Of a stretch of DNA of 64,000 nt, positions 26,359 to 33,986 are shown one piece after another. Positions within the stretch are counted from its first letter, which is position 1, and each line of letters opens with the position of its first letter. A program made the translations under genes and the position numbers. The notes below the pieces were generated by a model. It saw nothing but the letters and a program-made list of their open reading frames with translations, had not been told where the DNA came from and ran no database searches. Source of the DNA: Terrabacter tumescens (lineage in GTDB: Bacteria; Actinomycetota; Actinomycetes; Actinomycetales; Dermatophilaceae); assembly GCF_014646815.1 (NCBI RefSeq), contig NZ_BMNZ01000002.1, positions 124,001-188,000 on the forward strand, read 5' to 3'.

Positions 26359-26988
26359 TCAGACCGCGGCGGTCACGAGCGGGCTGAGCCCGACGGAGCG
26401 CTCGACGGCGTGCGCGTCGCCGCACATCGCGAGGAAGTTCGCGAGCATCCGGTGGCCGCCCTCGGTCAGGACGCTCTCCGGGTGGAACTGGACGCCGTGC
26501 AGCGGCAGGTCGCGGTGCCGCACCGCCATGACGAGGCCGGAGTCGGTGTGGCCGGTGGCGACGAGCTCGGCGGGCAACGTCGCCGGGTCGATCGTCAGCG
26601 AGTGGTAGCGCGTCGCGGTGAACGGGCTCGGCAGGCCCTCGAGGACGCCGGTCCCGTCGTGGTGCACGAGCGAGGTCTTGCCGTGGAGCAGCTCGGGAGC
26701 CCGGTCGACGGTCGCGCCCATGACGGCGCCGAGCGCCTGGTGCCCGAGGCAGACGCCGAACATCGGCGTGCCGGTGCGGGCGCACTCACGGATGACGTCC
26801 ATCGACACGCCGGCGCCCTCGGGGGTGCCGGGCCCGGGCGAGACGAGGACGCCGTCGTGGTCGGCGGCGGCGCGCGCCTCGACGGCGTCGTTGCGGACCA
26901 CGGTGCACTCGGCGCCGAGCTGCTCGAGGTAGCCGACGATCGTGTAGACGAAGCTGTCGTAGTTGTCGATGACGAGGATGCGGGTCAT
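26359..26988 (-). CDS. trpG: Class I glutamine amidotransferase (TrpG/PabA)
   Basis: A 209-residue glutaminase subunit of anthranilate or aminodeoxychorismate synthase. It has NYDSF at the N-terminus, VSPGPGTP (oxyanion), the nucleophile Cys in GVCLGHQ and the His-Glu pair in VQFHPES. It supplies ammonia to a TrpE/PabB partner, which is not in the window. Its position next to pknB and crgA is conserved in actinobacteria, where it usually serves both tryptophan and folate synthesis. ATG at 26988 precedes the NYDSF strand by the normal spacing. Confidence 0.9.
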   Translation of the reverse strand: MTRILVIDNYDSFVYTIVGYLEQLGAECTVVRNDAVEARAAADHDGVLVSPGPGTPEGAGVSMDVIRECARTGTPMFGVCLGHQALGAVMGATVDRAPELLHGKTSLVHHDGTGVLEGLPSPFTATRYHSLTIDPATLPAELVATGHTDSGLVMAVRHRDLPLHGVQFHPESVLTEGGHRMLANFLAMCGDAHAVERSVGLSPLVTAAV

Positions 26989-27014
26989 GCGGGCCTCAGG
27001 GATGGTGGGGGCGC

Positions 27015-27890
27015 TCAGCGGATCGGCGTCGCGTACTGGAAGTCGACCGAGCCGGAGTAGGCCGGGAACTCGATCGAGCTGATGGTGTGCAGCCCGTAGC
27101 CGAGGCCGACGGCGTCGACGTACTGCTTGTAGATCGTGACGGACGGGTCGGCGTCGAGGCCGCGCTCCATCCGGTCGATGTCGCCGATGGCGGTGATGCG
27201 GTAGGGCGGCGCGTAGACCCGACCCTGCAGGATCAGGGTGTTGCCGACGCAGCGGACGGCGCTCGTGGAGATGACCCGCTGGTCCTGGATCATCATCGCC
27301 TCGGCGCCGGAGGTCCACAGCGCGTTGACGACGGCCTGCACGTCCTGCTGGTGCACGACGATGTCGTCGGCGGTGAAGCCGTCGGGGAGCGAGTCGGCGC
27401 TGCGCTTCGCGTCGTCGAGCGAGACCTCGAGCGCCGCGCCGCGGACCTTGGTCGTGGCGGCGGTCGCGGCGAGCTCGTCGGCGGCGCGGGTCAGGCTCGA
27501 GAGGTGGTCGTCGGTCGGCGCGTTCGTCTTGGTCAGCGCCTCGACCTCCTTCTGGAGCTCGTCGAGGACCCCGGCCTTCTCGGCGACGCGGGAGTCCCCC
27601 TCCATGATGAGCTGCGGGAGGTCACGGTCGGCGCGCAGGTCCCGGCCTTGGGCGGCCTGGAAGCTCATGGCGAACATCAGGCCCGCTGCACCCATGACGA
27701 CGGGGACGAGCAGGCCCCACGTGAGCCGTCGTCGCGGGCGAGGTTCCGCGGCGGGAGGCTCGGTCGAGGGCTGGGTCGAGGACACGGCAGAGGACACGGC
27801 AGAGGTGTCGGCGGCTGAGTCCGACACCTCGGTCGGCTCCGGGGCCTGGGGCTGCCCGGGCGCCTCGGGGTGCTCGCTGTCCTGCTTCAC
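27015..27890 (-). CDS. DUF881 family membrane protein
   Basis: A 291-residue protein. A Pro/Glu/Ser-rich cytoplasmic tail of about 55 residues precedes one membrane segment (WGLLVPVVMGAAGLMFAMS). An outside coiled coil (about 95-140) and the DUF881 domain follow, with GNTL.L.G....PPY.I.AIGD. The family is always found near division genes in actinobacteria (Rv0011-Rv0013 neighbourhood) and looks like a secreted-side scaffold; function is unproven. GTG start, with GAGGTCA upstream. It runs in the same direction as trpG, 26 bases ahead of it. Confidence 0.85.
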   Translation of the reverse strand: MKQDSEHPEAPGQPQAPEPTEVSDSAADTSAVSSAVSSTQPSTEPPAAEPRPRRRLTWGLLVPVVMGAAGLMFAMSFQAAQGRDLRADRDLPQLIMEGDSRVAEKAGVLDELQKEVEALTKTNAPTDDHLSSLTRAADELAATAATTKVRGAALEVSLDDAKRSADSLPDGFTADDIVVHQQDVQAVVNALWTSGAEAMMIQDQRVISTSAVRCVGNTLILQGRVYAPPYRITAIGDIDRMERGLDADPSVTIYKQYVDAVGLGYGLHTISSIEFPAYSGSVDFQYATPIR

Positions 27891-27983
27891 GGGTGACCTC
27901 GCTCGCGCGGACCGTCCGCGCAGCCTCCATTGTGCCCCGTCACGGCAGGTGGGGGCTCACCACCGTGCTGGCGGCTGCGCCCG

Positions 27984-28796
27984 TCACCGTTCGCCGGCCG
28001 CCCGGAGGTAGGGCGCCATCGAGGCTGTGTCGCCCTGCTGCGTGCCACCGCGCAGCGCGAGGGTGGCCGCCGCACGGTTGCTCGCGCCGAGCTGGGCCAC
28101 GAGGTGGGAGATCTCGGCGGCCACGGTGCGCAGCGAGACGCCGAGCTCGCGCGCGATGGCCGCGTCCTTGGTGCCGACGACGAGACGCCGGGCCACGAGG
28201 CACTGCCGCGCGGTGAAGGTCGGGGCCGTGCCGGCAGGGACGGCGGGGCGCGACCGCGCCCAGGTCTCGTGCCAGAGGCGTATCACGTGCTCCACGACGT
28301 CGGACCGCGTGGCGAGCCACGCCGTCGGGAAGCCCTGGGGGCTGAGCGGACCACCGACGACAGCCGTGGACTCGTCGACGAGGATGCACTGGAAGAGCGC
28401 GGGGCCGATGCGGAGGCCGGGGTCCTCGGACGAGGCGAGCGGGTTGATGCGCAACGTGCGCTCAGTGGTCATCGTGCGCATGTCGAGTCCGCGCGCGCTC
28501 GACCGGGCGTTGGTCCTGCGCACACCGTCGCTGGGATCGAAGTGGATGAGCGGCTGCATCGACCACGCCGAGCGGCGGGTCAGGGGCTCGACGGCCTCGG
28601 CGAGGTTGCGCTCGATCTCCTCGCTGCCGGTGCCGAGCCGCCGGAAGCCGGGCGTCGGGCCACCGCCGAGGTGGGTCACGGCCAGGGAGTTGACGACGCC
28701 AGACAGCTCCACGGCCGACGCGGCGAGGTCGGTGTCGCCCGGCACTGGGCTGGTCTTCAACGTCATCCCCTGTTCTCGCGTGCTTGCTGCCAGCAT
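27984..28796 (-). CDS. LuxR-type helix-turn-helix regulator
   Basis: A 270-residue protein. The last 70 residues carry a LuxR/FixJ-type DNA-binding domain: FTARQCLVARRLVVGTKDA, then AIARELGVSLRTVAAEISHL. The N-terminal 190 residues resemble the sensing half of actinobacterial TrmB/LuxR hybrid regulators (ARGLDMRTM, PLIHFDP, STAVVGG), with no receiver Asp motif. Signal and targets are unknown. Start is uncertain: ATG at 28796 or 28766, neither with a good ribosome site. It is divergent from crgA and separates it from DUF881, a position not usual in this cluster. Confidence 0.75.
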   Translation of the reverse strand: MLAASTREQGMTLKTSPVPGDTDLAASAVELSGVVNSLAVTHLGGGPTPGFRRLGTGSEEIERNLAEAVEPLTRRSAWSMQPLIHFDPSDGVRRTNARSSARGLDMRTMTTERTLRINPLASSEDPGLRIGPALFQCILVDESTAVVGGPLSPQGFPTAWLATRSDVVEHVIRLWHETWARSRPAVPAGTAPTFTARQCLVARRLVVGTKDAAIARELGVSLRTVAAEISHLVAQLGASNRAAATLALRGGTQQGDTASMAPYLRAAGER

Positions 28797-28951
28797 GCCG
28801 GGTTCGTCGCCCGGGTCAACTCGAGCGCGGACCCGTGGGTACCGAGGTCACAGCGACGCAGACACCTGCCGGGGCAGGCTCACCTGCTCGGGCAGGGACG
28901 CGGCGTGCGTCATTGGTTACCCTTGCCTCAACTCAGAGCAAGGAGAACGCA

Positions 28952-29203
28952 GTGCCCGAGTCCAAAGGCCGCGACCACAAGGCGGCGGCATACACCCCGC
29001 CCCGCACCAGCAAGGCCGCCGAGCCCAACCCCACCTGGTGGGCGCCCGTCTTCATCACGCTGCTCGTCCTCGGGCTGCTGTGGATCGTCGTCTACTACGT
29101 GACCGAGTACAAGTACCCCATCGGCTCGATCGGGGTCTGGAACCTCGGCGTGGGCTTCGTGCTGCTCATGGGCGGTTTCATCATGACGATGCGGTGGCGC
29201 TGA
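28952..29203 (+). CDS. crgA: Cell division protein CrgA
   Basis: An 83-residue protein with a basic, charged N-terminus and two membrane segments (VFITLLVLGLLWIVVYYV and GVGFVLLMGGFIMTM). It carries the conserved YKYPIG..GVWN..VG linker of CrgA/UPF0233. CrgA links FtsZ, FtsQ, FtsI and CwsA at the septum in mycobacteria and delays Z-ring formation in Streptomyces. The GTG at 28952 has a good AAGGAG ribosome site and gives the family length; longer in-frame starts are unsupported. Confidence 0.92.
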   Translation: MPESKGRDHKAAAYTPPRTSKAAEPNPTWWAPVFITLLVLGLLWIVVYYVTEYKYPIGSIGVWNLGVGFVLLMGGFIMTMRWR

Positions 29204-29237
29204 CCACGCGCTCTCCCCACAGGCGAGTCGACGCCGG

Positions 29238-29411
29238 CTGTCCACACACTGTGGACGGCCGGCGTCCTGCTTTTCGGTCCACAGCTGTGGATGACGGCCG
29301 TGCACAACCTCCAGCGCAGGACCCCCGAGTTATCCACACAGTTGTCCCCAGCTGGGGATGAATGACACGTGTGTAACTACATCCACAGGCTTGTCCACAC
29401 CCGGTGGACAA
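29238..29411. other. Dense cluster of DnaA-box-like sequences
   Basis: Within 174 bases downstream of crgA there are about ten 9-mers matching or close to TTRTCCACA on either strand. They include a perfect TTATCCACA at 29330-29338 and a perfect TTGTCCACA at 29391-29399, plus near matches at 29238, 29250, 29275, 29286, 29342, 29353, 29379 and 29403. Density is comparable to oriC at 57 kb. No gene is present between 29204 and 29439. It may titrate DnaA or modulate initiation; this is inference. Confidence 0.65.
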
Positions 29412-29439
29412 CTTCTCCCGCGCCTGTGGGAACCGCTCG

Positions 29440-30024
29440 TCAGAGGTGCGGCAGGCCGAGCTCGGTGATGATGCGCTCGGCCGTCAGGGCGGGGTCCCCG
29501 TGGGCGTTGTCGAGGCGCAGGTGCCGGTGCCCCGGCACCAGTCGGTCGCCGTCCCGCTCGGGGTCGGTGGTGAACCTCGCGCGCGACTCGAGGTCGACGA
29601 CGTGGGAGCGGGCCCACTGGACGTCGCGCTTGCTCCGCTTGTGGTCCATCCGGTCGGGGCCACCCTCACGGGCGAGGCGGACCTCCTGCGGCGCGAGCAG
29701 CTCGACGACGTCGATGGGGGCGCCGGCTCGCTCGACGGGCCCGATGAGCTCGTGCAGCTGAGCGAGTTCACCCGGGCGGTCGAGGTCGATGGCGAAGGTG
29801 AAGACGAGGCCGGGCAGGTCGGCCACCACCGACTCGGCGATGACCTCGCGGCGGATCATCGCGTTGATCCGCTGGAAGGACGGCGTGCCGAAGTCGTAGA
29901 CGCCGAGCAACGGCTCGATCGACATGTGGTTGTGGAAGAGCCGGAAGCCGGTGCGGTCGCACACGGCGCGTCCCACCGTCATCTTGCCGACGGCCGGCGG
30001 CCCGGTGAGGCAGAGGAGGTGCAC
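29440..30024 (-). CDS. P-loop kinase-like ATPase
   Basis: A 194-residue protein with a Walker A motif at residues 7-15 (TGPPAVGKM) at the very N-terminus, an HNH stretch (FRLFHNHMSIEPLL) and a basic lid-like region (HKRSKRD). The size and layout resemble small nucleoside/shikimate-kinase-like P-loop proteins annotated as AAA family ATPases. The substrate is unknown. GTG start, six bases after the rhomboid stop, so it is co-transcribed with that gene. Its 3' end borders the DnaA-box cluster. Confidence 0.75.
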   Translation of the reverse strand: MHLLCLTGPPAVGKMTVGRAVCDRTGFRLFHNHMSIEPLLGVYDFGTPSFQRINAMIRREVIAESVVADLPGLVFTFAIDLDRPGELAQLHELIGPVERAGAPIDVVELLAPQEVRLAREGGPDRMDHKRSKRDVQWARSHVVDLESRARFTTDPERDGDRLVPGHRHLRLDNAHGDPALTAERIITELGLPHL

Positions 30025-30030
30025 GGGGCC

Positions 30031-30981
30031 TCAGCCGAAGATGCTCAGATCGCGGATGGCCTGGGGCACGGTGAGGTACTTGGCCACCGCGACGACGACG
30101 AGCAGGGCGAGCACGGCGGTCAGGGCGGCCCAGACGAGGTGGCGCACGCCCTGGCGCCGGAACACCACGATGGCCAGAGCACAGATGACGCCGGTGACGA
30201 GGCCGCCGAGGTGGGCCTGCCACGAGATGCCGGGGTAGAGGAAGCCGAAGGCGGCGTTGATCGCGATCGTCGCGTACATCGCCGTCGAGGACCGGCCGAG
30301 GTGACGGTTGAGCACGAGCAGGGCGCCGAAGAGGCCGAAGATCGCGCCGGAGGCACCGACGACGGCGCCGAACCAGGCGCCACCGATGCCGGCGCGGAGG
30401 TTCTCGAGCGTCGGCGCGGCGGCGAGCAGGGTGACGGCGACCTGGCCACCGATGCCGCTGATGAGGTAGAGCGCGGCGAACCGGGCCCGGCCGAGCATCG
30501 GCTCGAGGTACTGACCGAGCGACCACAGCGCGAACATGTTGAGCAGGATGTGGAAGAAGGTCGTCGGCGAGTGCAGGAACGCCGCCGTGACGAAGCGCCA
30601 CGGCTCGGTCCACCCGAGGTAGGGCGCGAAGGCGTAGTTCTGGGTGACGGTGTCGCTCGCGCGCTGCGCGAGGTAGACGACGGCGCAGATGGCGATGATC
30701 GTGTAGGTGACGACGGGAGTGCCGTCGGTCGCCCGGCCACCGAAGACGGTGCGCGCGCTCGGCGCGGTCTGGGCGGCTTCGCGGACGCAGTCGACGCACT
30801 GGATGCCGACGGCGGCGGGACGCTGGCACTCGGGGCATGCGGGACGGCCGCAGCGCTGGCAGCGGACGTAGGCCTCGCGGTCGGGGTGGCGCGGGCACAC
30901 GGACGGACCGGCAGCGGGCTGCGGCACTCCCGGCTCTGCAGAGTCGTGGCCGGGCTGGCCACTGATCGGGTTGTCAGACAA
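30031..30981 (-). CDS. Rhomboid intramembrane serine protease with N-terminal zinc-binding motif
   Basis: A 316-residue protein. Residues 27-67 hold CxxH/CxxC-type zinc ligands (C29, C41, C44, C49, C52, C62, C65) of the short B-box-like domain typical of actinobacterial rhomboids. Six or seven membrane segments follow. The catalytic dyad is Ser211 in GASGAIFG and His257 in WQAHLGG, and the HILLNM and W.LG loop-1 features are present. It cleaves membrane substrates that are not known here. It forms an operon with the downstream P-loop gene. Confidence 0.9.
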   Translation of the reverse strand: MSDNPISGQPGHDSAEPGVPQPAAGPSVCPRHPDREAYVRCQRCGRPACPECQRPAAVGIQCVDCVREAAQTAPSARTVFGGRATDGTPVVTYTIIAICAVVYLAQRASDTVTQNYAFAPYLGWTEPWRFVTAAFLHSPTTFFHILLNMFALWSLGQYLEPMLGRARFAALYLISGIGGQVAVTLLAAAPTLENLRAGIGGAWFGAVVGASGAIFGLFGALLVLNRHLGRSSTAMYATIAINAAFGFLYPGISWQAHLGGLVTGVICALAIVVFRRQGVRHLVWAALTAVLALLVVVAVAKYLTVPQAIRDLSIFG

Positions 30982-31047
30982 CGGGATTCCCCCTGCCGGT
31001 CGCGTCCGTGGGCGGTGGAGCAGTTGAAGCGGTGGAGCGGTGGTGCG

Positions 31048-31566
31048 TCAGTCCTCGATGGTGACCGAGTTGATGACGACGTCCTCGAGCGGCTTGTCGT
31101 TGGCGCCGGTGGCGACGGCACCGATCTTGTCGACGACGTCGCGCGAGGCCTGGTCGGCGACCTCACCGAAGATCGTGTGCTTGCCCTGCAGCCACGTCGT
31201 GGCCGCGGTCGTGATGAAGAACTGCGAGCCGTTGGTGCCCTTGCCCATGCGCTTGCCGGCGTTGGCCATGGCGAGGATGTAGGGCTTGGTGAAGTCCTTG
31301 TCGGGGCTGATCTCGTCGTCGAACGCATAGCCCGGGCCACCGAAGCCCTGACCGATCGGGCAGCCGCCCTGGATCATGAAGTTCGGGATGATGCGGTGGA
31401 AGATCAGGCCGTCGTAGAACGGGGTCGGGTTGGTGCGCCCGGCGTCGTCCTTGTACTCCTTCTCGCCCTTGGCGAGACCGACGAAGTTCTCCACCGTCTT
31501 CGGGGCCTGGTGCTCGAAGAGGTCGATGACGATGTCACCGTGGTTCGTGTGCAGGGTTGCCTTCAT
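31048..31566 (-). CDS. Cyclophilin-type peptidyl-prolyl isomerase
   Basis: A 172-residue cytoplasmic cyclophilin. It carries the catalytic block YDGLIFHRIIPNFMIQGG (with the active-site Arg and Phe), the NGSQFFIT strand and FGEV. No signal peptide. Accelerates proline cis-trans isomerisation in protein folding. The position, next to rhomboid and crgA, matches PpiA in other actinobacteria, where ppiA, a rhomboid and crgA lie close together. Confidence 0.93.
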   Translation of the reverse strand: MKATLHTNHGDIVIDLFEHQAPKTVENFVGLAKGEKEYKDDAGRTNPTPFYDGLIFHRIIPNFMIQGGCPIGQGFGGPGYAFDDEISPDKDFTKPYILAMANAGKRMGKGTNGSQFFITTAATTWLQGKHTIFGEVADQASRDVVDKIGAVATGANDKPLEDVVINSVTIED

Positions 31567-31741
31567 GGGCCCAATCCTCGCATGACCGAGCACGTATGCC
31601 GTCCGGCCGGGTATGCGCCCCCGTGAGGCGGAACGCTGGGGCTGGACCCACCGTTGGCCAAGGAGAAGGATCGACCTCACAGCAGTTGGGGACGCGACGC
31701 GATGAGCAGCCGGCCACCGGCCGGCGCAGGACGGAGTGCCG

Positions 31742-32368
31742 ATGTCGTTCATGGACAAGCTGAAGAAGAAGGCCGAGGAGCTCGACCTCGAGGCCAAGGC
31801 CAAGCACCTGCAGGAGCAGGCCGCCGCCGCCGCCAAGCAGGCGCGCGAGAAGGCGGGTGACTACGCCGTCCAGAACCGCGAGAAGATCGACGGCTACGTC
31901 GAGTCGGCGACGGCCAAGATCGACGAGAAGACCGAGGGCAAGTACGCCGACAAGGTGGCCAAGGTCAGGGAGCAGGTCGACCGCGGTGTCGACAAGGTCG
32001 CCGAGGGCCACACTTCGGGTCCGACGACCGCGACCGGCGCGGCAGCGGCAGCCGGGGCGACCGACGTGACCGGCGGCGAGCCGTTCCCCGCCGACCCCGA
32101 GGCGCCGGCGCCCGTGTCGGCGAGCCCGCTCGACGCGCCGTCCCCGATCGACCCGCCGACCCCGGTGCACGAGAGCGGGTTCGGCGCAGCCGCCGGCGAC
32201 GTCCCCGTCCCGACGCGCGAGGCGCTCGAGGACACGACCCTCGAGGACACCGTCCTCGGGCTCGACCACCCGCCCGCTCCGACGGCCCCGCACCCGGACG
32301 CCCCGGCGCCCGAGGACGCGGACGCGGCACCCCGGGGGACCCAGCCCCCGCACGACGCCACGAGCTGA
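31742..32368 (+). CDS. Antitoxin-like coiled-coil protein (MT0933/Rv0910-neighbour type)
   Basis: A 208-residue protein. The first 95 residues are a charged helix rich in Lys, Ala and Glu, starting MSFMDKLKKKAEELD and resembling the short PF14013 'MT0933-like antitoxin' family. The rest is a low-complexity Pro/Ala/Asp tail. No toxin partner is visible beside it, so the toxin-antitoxin name may not apply. ATG at 31742 has GGACGGAG six bases upstream; a GTG at 31736 is less well placed. Confidence 0.6.
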   Translation: MSFMDKLKKKAEELDLEAKAKHLQEQAAAAAKQAREKAGDYAVQNREKIDGYVESATAKIDEKTEGKYADKVAKVREQVDRGVDKVAEGHTSGPTTATGAAAAAGATDVTGGEPFPADPEAPAPVSASPLDAPSPIDPPTPVHESGFGAAAGDVPVPTREALEDTTLEDTVLGLDHPPAPTAPHPDAPAPEDADAAPRGTQPPHDATS

Positions 32369-32493
32369 CCGGGGCACCACACGGCATACGCGATCCGTGC
32401 GGGCATGACGTCGGGCACGCCCGACCCCGTGTCCGTGCGGCGCGTGGCCGAAGTTGGCAGGATGGGTACGGACGACAGGACCTAGGAGGACGT

Positions 32494-33552
32494 ATGTTCC
32501 GAACCAAGCAGTCCCGCACGGAGGCTGCCGTAGACCAGGCTCAGGCTGCGGCAGCCGACCTCAGGGCAAGCGCCGCAGCCGCGGCAGCAGAGGCCGCCGC
32601 GCTCGCCAAGGAGCGCACCCTCGCTGCGCGTGAGGGCGCCACGCCCATGCTGCAGCACGTCGCTGACAGCGCCCGTGAGCGCCTCAACAGCGCCAAGGAG
32701 GCAGCCTCACCGGCCCTCGTCGCGACGGCCACCCAGGCCCGCGAGGCCGCGGAGGAGGCGTTGCACGACGCCGCCGACCGCGCGAGGCCACGGGTTGAGG
32801 CCGCGCAGTCCACGTTGACCGAGTCCGTGCTGCCTAAGGTCGGCGCCGCCATCGCGACCGCCGCCGCCGCGCTCGCGGCCGGCGCCGAGCAGGCTCGGGA
32901 GGCGGCTGCTCCGCACCTCGAGCAGGCCGCCGCGCAGGCCCGCGAGACCGCGGCCGTCGGTGGGCACCGCGCCCAGGACGCCTACTCCGTCCTCAAGGGC
33001 GACGCGGTCGCCAAGAAGCGCGCCGGCAAGGGCAAGTGGCTCATCGCCATCGGTCTGACCGCTGCCGCCGTGGCTGCCGTGGCCGCCTTCCGCAAGCAGC
33101 AGCAGGCCGACGACCCGTGGGCCACGCCGCTCGACTCGCGCTCCGGCACGGGCACCCTCGGCACCGACACGACGTTCAAGGACAAGGCGGCCGAGCAGGT
33201 CGGCCACGCCAAGGATGCCGTCGCCGACGCCGCGAGCAAGGCCAGGGAGAAGGGCGCCGAGATCGCCGACGCGGCCAAGGACAAGGCCGGCGACCTCGCC
33301 GCCAAGGGCCAGTCCGCGATCGCCGACGCCAAGGACCGCTCCGGCGAGTCCGTCGAGTCGATCGAGTCCGTCGCCGACGAGGCCGGCACCTCCGCCGGCG
33401 AGGTCACCGCCGTCGACCCGGCGCCCGACTCCGACGCGATCACGTCCGAGGCGGTCGAGGGCGGCACGATCAACGGCGCCTCCACCAAGGCGTCCCCGCG
33501 TGGCTCGGCCAAGGCGAAGCTCGCCGAGGAGAACGGCGACAGCCCGAGCTGA
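32494..33552 (+). CDS. Alanine-rich coiled-coil protein with one membrane segment
   Basis: A 352-residue protein of no recognised family. Residues 1-165 are an Ala/Glu/Arg-rich helix with heptad-like spacing, similar to LEA-like or apolipoprotein-like coiled coils. A possible membrane segment follows a Lys-rich patch (WLIAIGLTAAAVAAVAAF, about 187-204). The tail has further Ala/Lys helices with AADAASKAREKG-type repeats and an acidic end. The composition is akin to the preceding gene, so the two may be related stress or envelope proteins. The ribosome site is AGGAGG, six bases before ATG. Confidence 0.6.
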   Translation: MFRTKQSRTEAAVDQAQAAAADLRASAAAAAAEAAALAKERTLAAREGATPMLQHVADSARERLNSAKEAASPALVATATQAREAAEEALHDAADRARPRVEAAQSTLTESVLPKVGAAIATAAAALAAGAEQAREAAAPHLEQAAAQARETAAVGGHRAQDAYSVLKGDAVAKKRAGKGKWLIAIGLTAAAVAAVAAFRKQQQADDPWATPLDSRSGTGTLGTDTTFKDKAAEQVGHAKDAVADAASKAREKGAEIADAAKDKAGDLAAKGQSAIADAKDRSGESVESIESVADEAGTSAGEVTAVDPAPDSDAITSEAVEGGTINGASTKASPRGSAKAKLAEENGDSPS

Positions 33553-33986
33553 CCGTTTCCGCTGCGTGCTCCACGAGCACGCAGCGGACCGCAGGGCAGC
33601 AAGAGAGCACAAAGAGAAGGACCCGGATGCCAAGGGCATCCGGGTCCTTCTCTGCTTGAGCTGGCTCGCACCGACAGGGGGACAGCGCGAGCCAGCACAT
33701 GCAGAAGGGCTGGGCGCGGTTCGTGCGTGCCCAACCCTTCGCTTCCACCAGTCTAGACCCAGTCCAGCCGGTTGCGCGAGGGGCTCGATGAAGTTTCCAT
33801 CACATCAAGCGCGTCAGTTTCGGTTCCTTCCACGCAGGACACCCGTGACCCGAGCCGGTGAGGGCGCGGATGAGGTGCTCCCTCGAGCATGGCACCACTG
33901 CGGCGGTTGCGCCAGAGGAAGATGCCGTGGATCGGCTGGGCGTGCTGTCGCCTCCGTGGCTCGGGCGCCGCTGTGAAGCACCAGCG
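33553..33986. other. Non-coding stretch with three hairpins
   Basis: No gene is seen in these 434 bases. It holds the 19-bp terminator at 33613-33653, a 10-bp stem (33660-33669 with 33687-33696) and a 12-bp stem with one G-T pair (33704-33715 with 33729-33740). The last 240 bases before the histidine-kinase stop show no clear structure. The two later hairpins could be part of a small RNA or a terminator pair for the minus-strand kinase gene. Confidence 0.5.
33613..33653 (+). terminator. Terminator after the alanine-rich protein gene
   Basis: A perfect 19-bp stem (33613-33631 with 33635-33653), 3-base loop, 60 bases after the stop codon. Confidence 0.8.

Noticed and set aside
31742..32368. 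A toxin-antitoxin pair
   Set aside because: The N-terminus resembles an antitoxin family but no toxin-like gene lies on either side.
33658..33742. A tRNA or tmRNA at the paired hairpins
   Set aside because: There is no T-arm consensus, no anticodon arm of proper size and no acceptor pairing.
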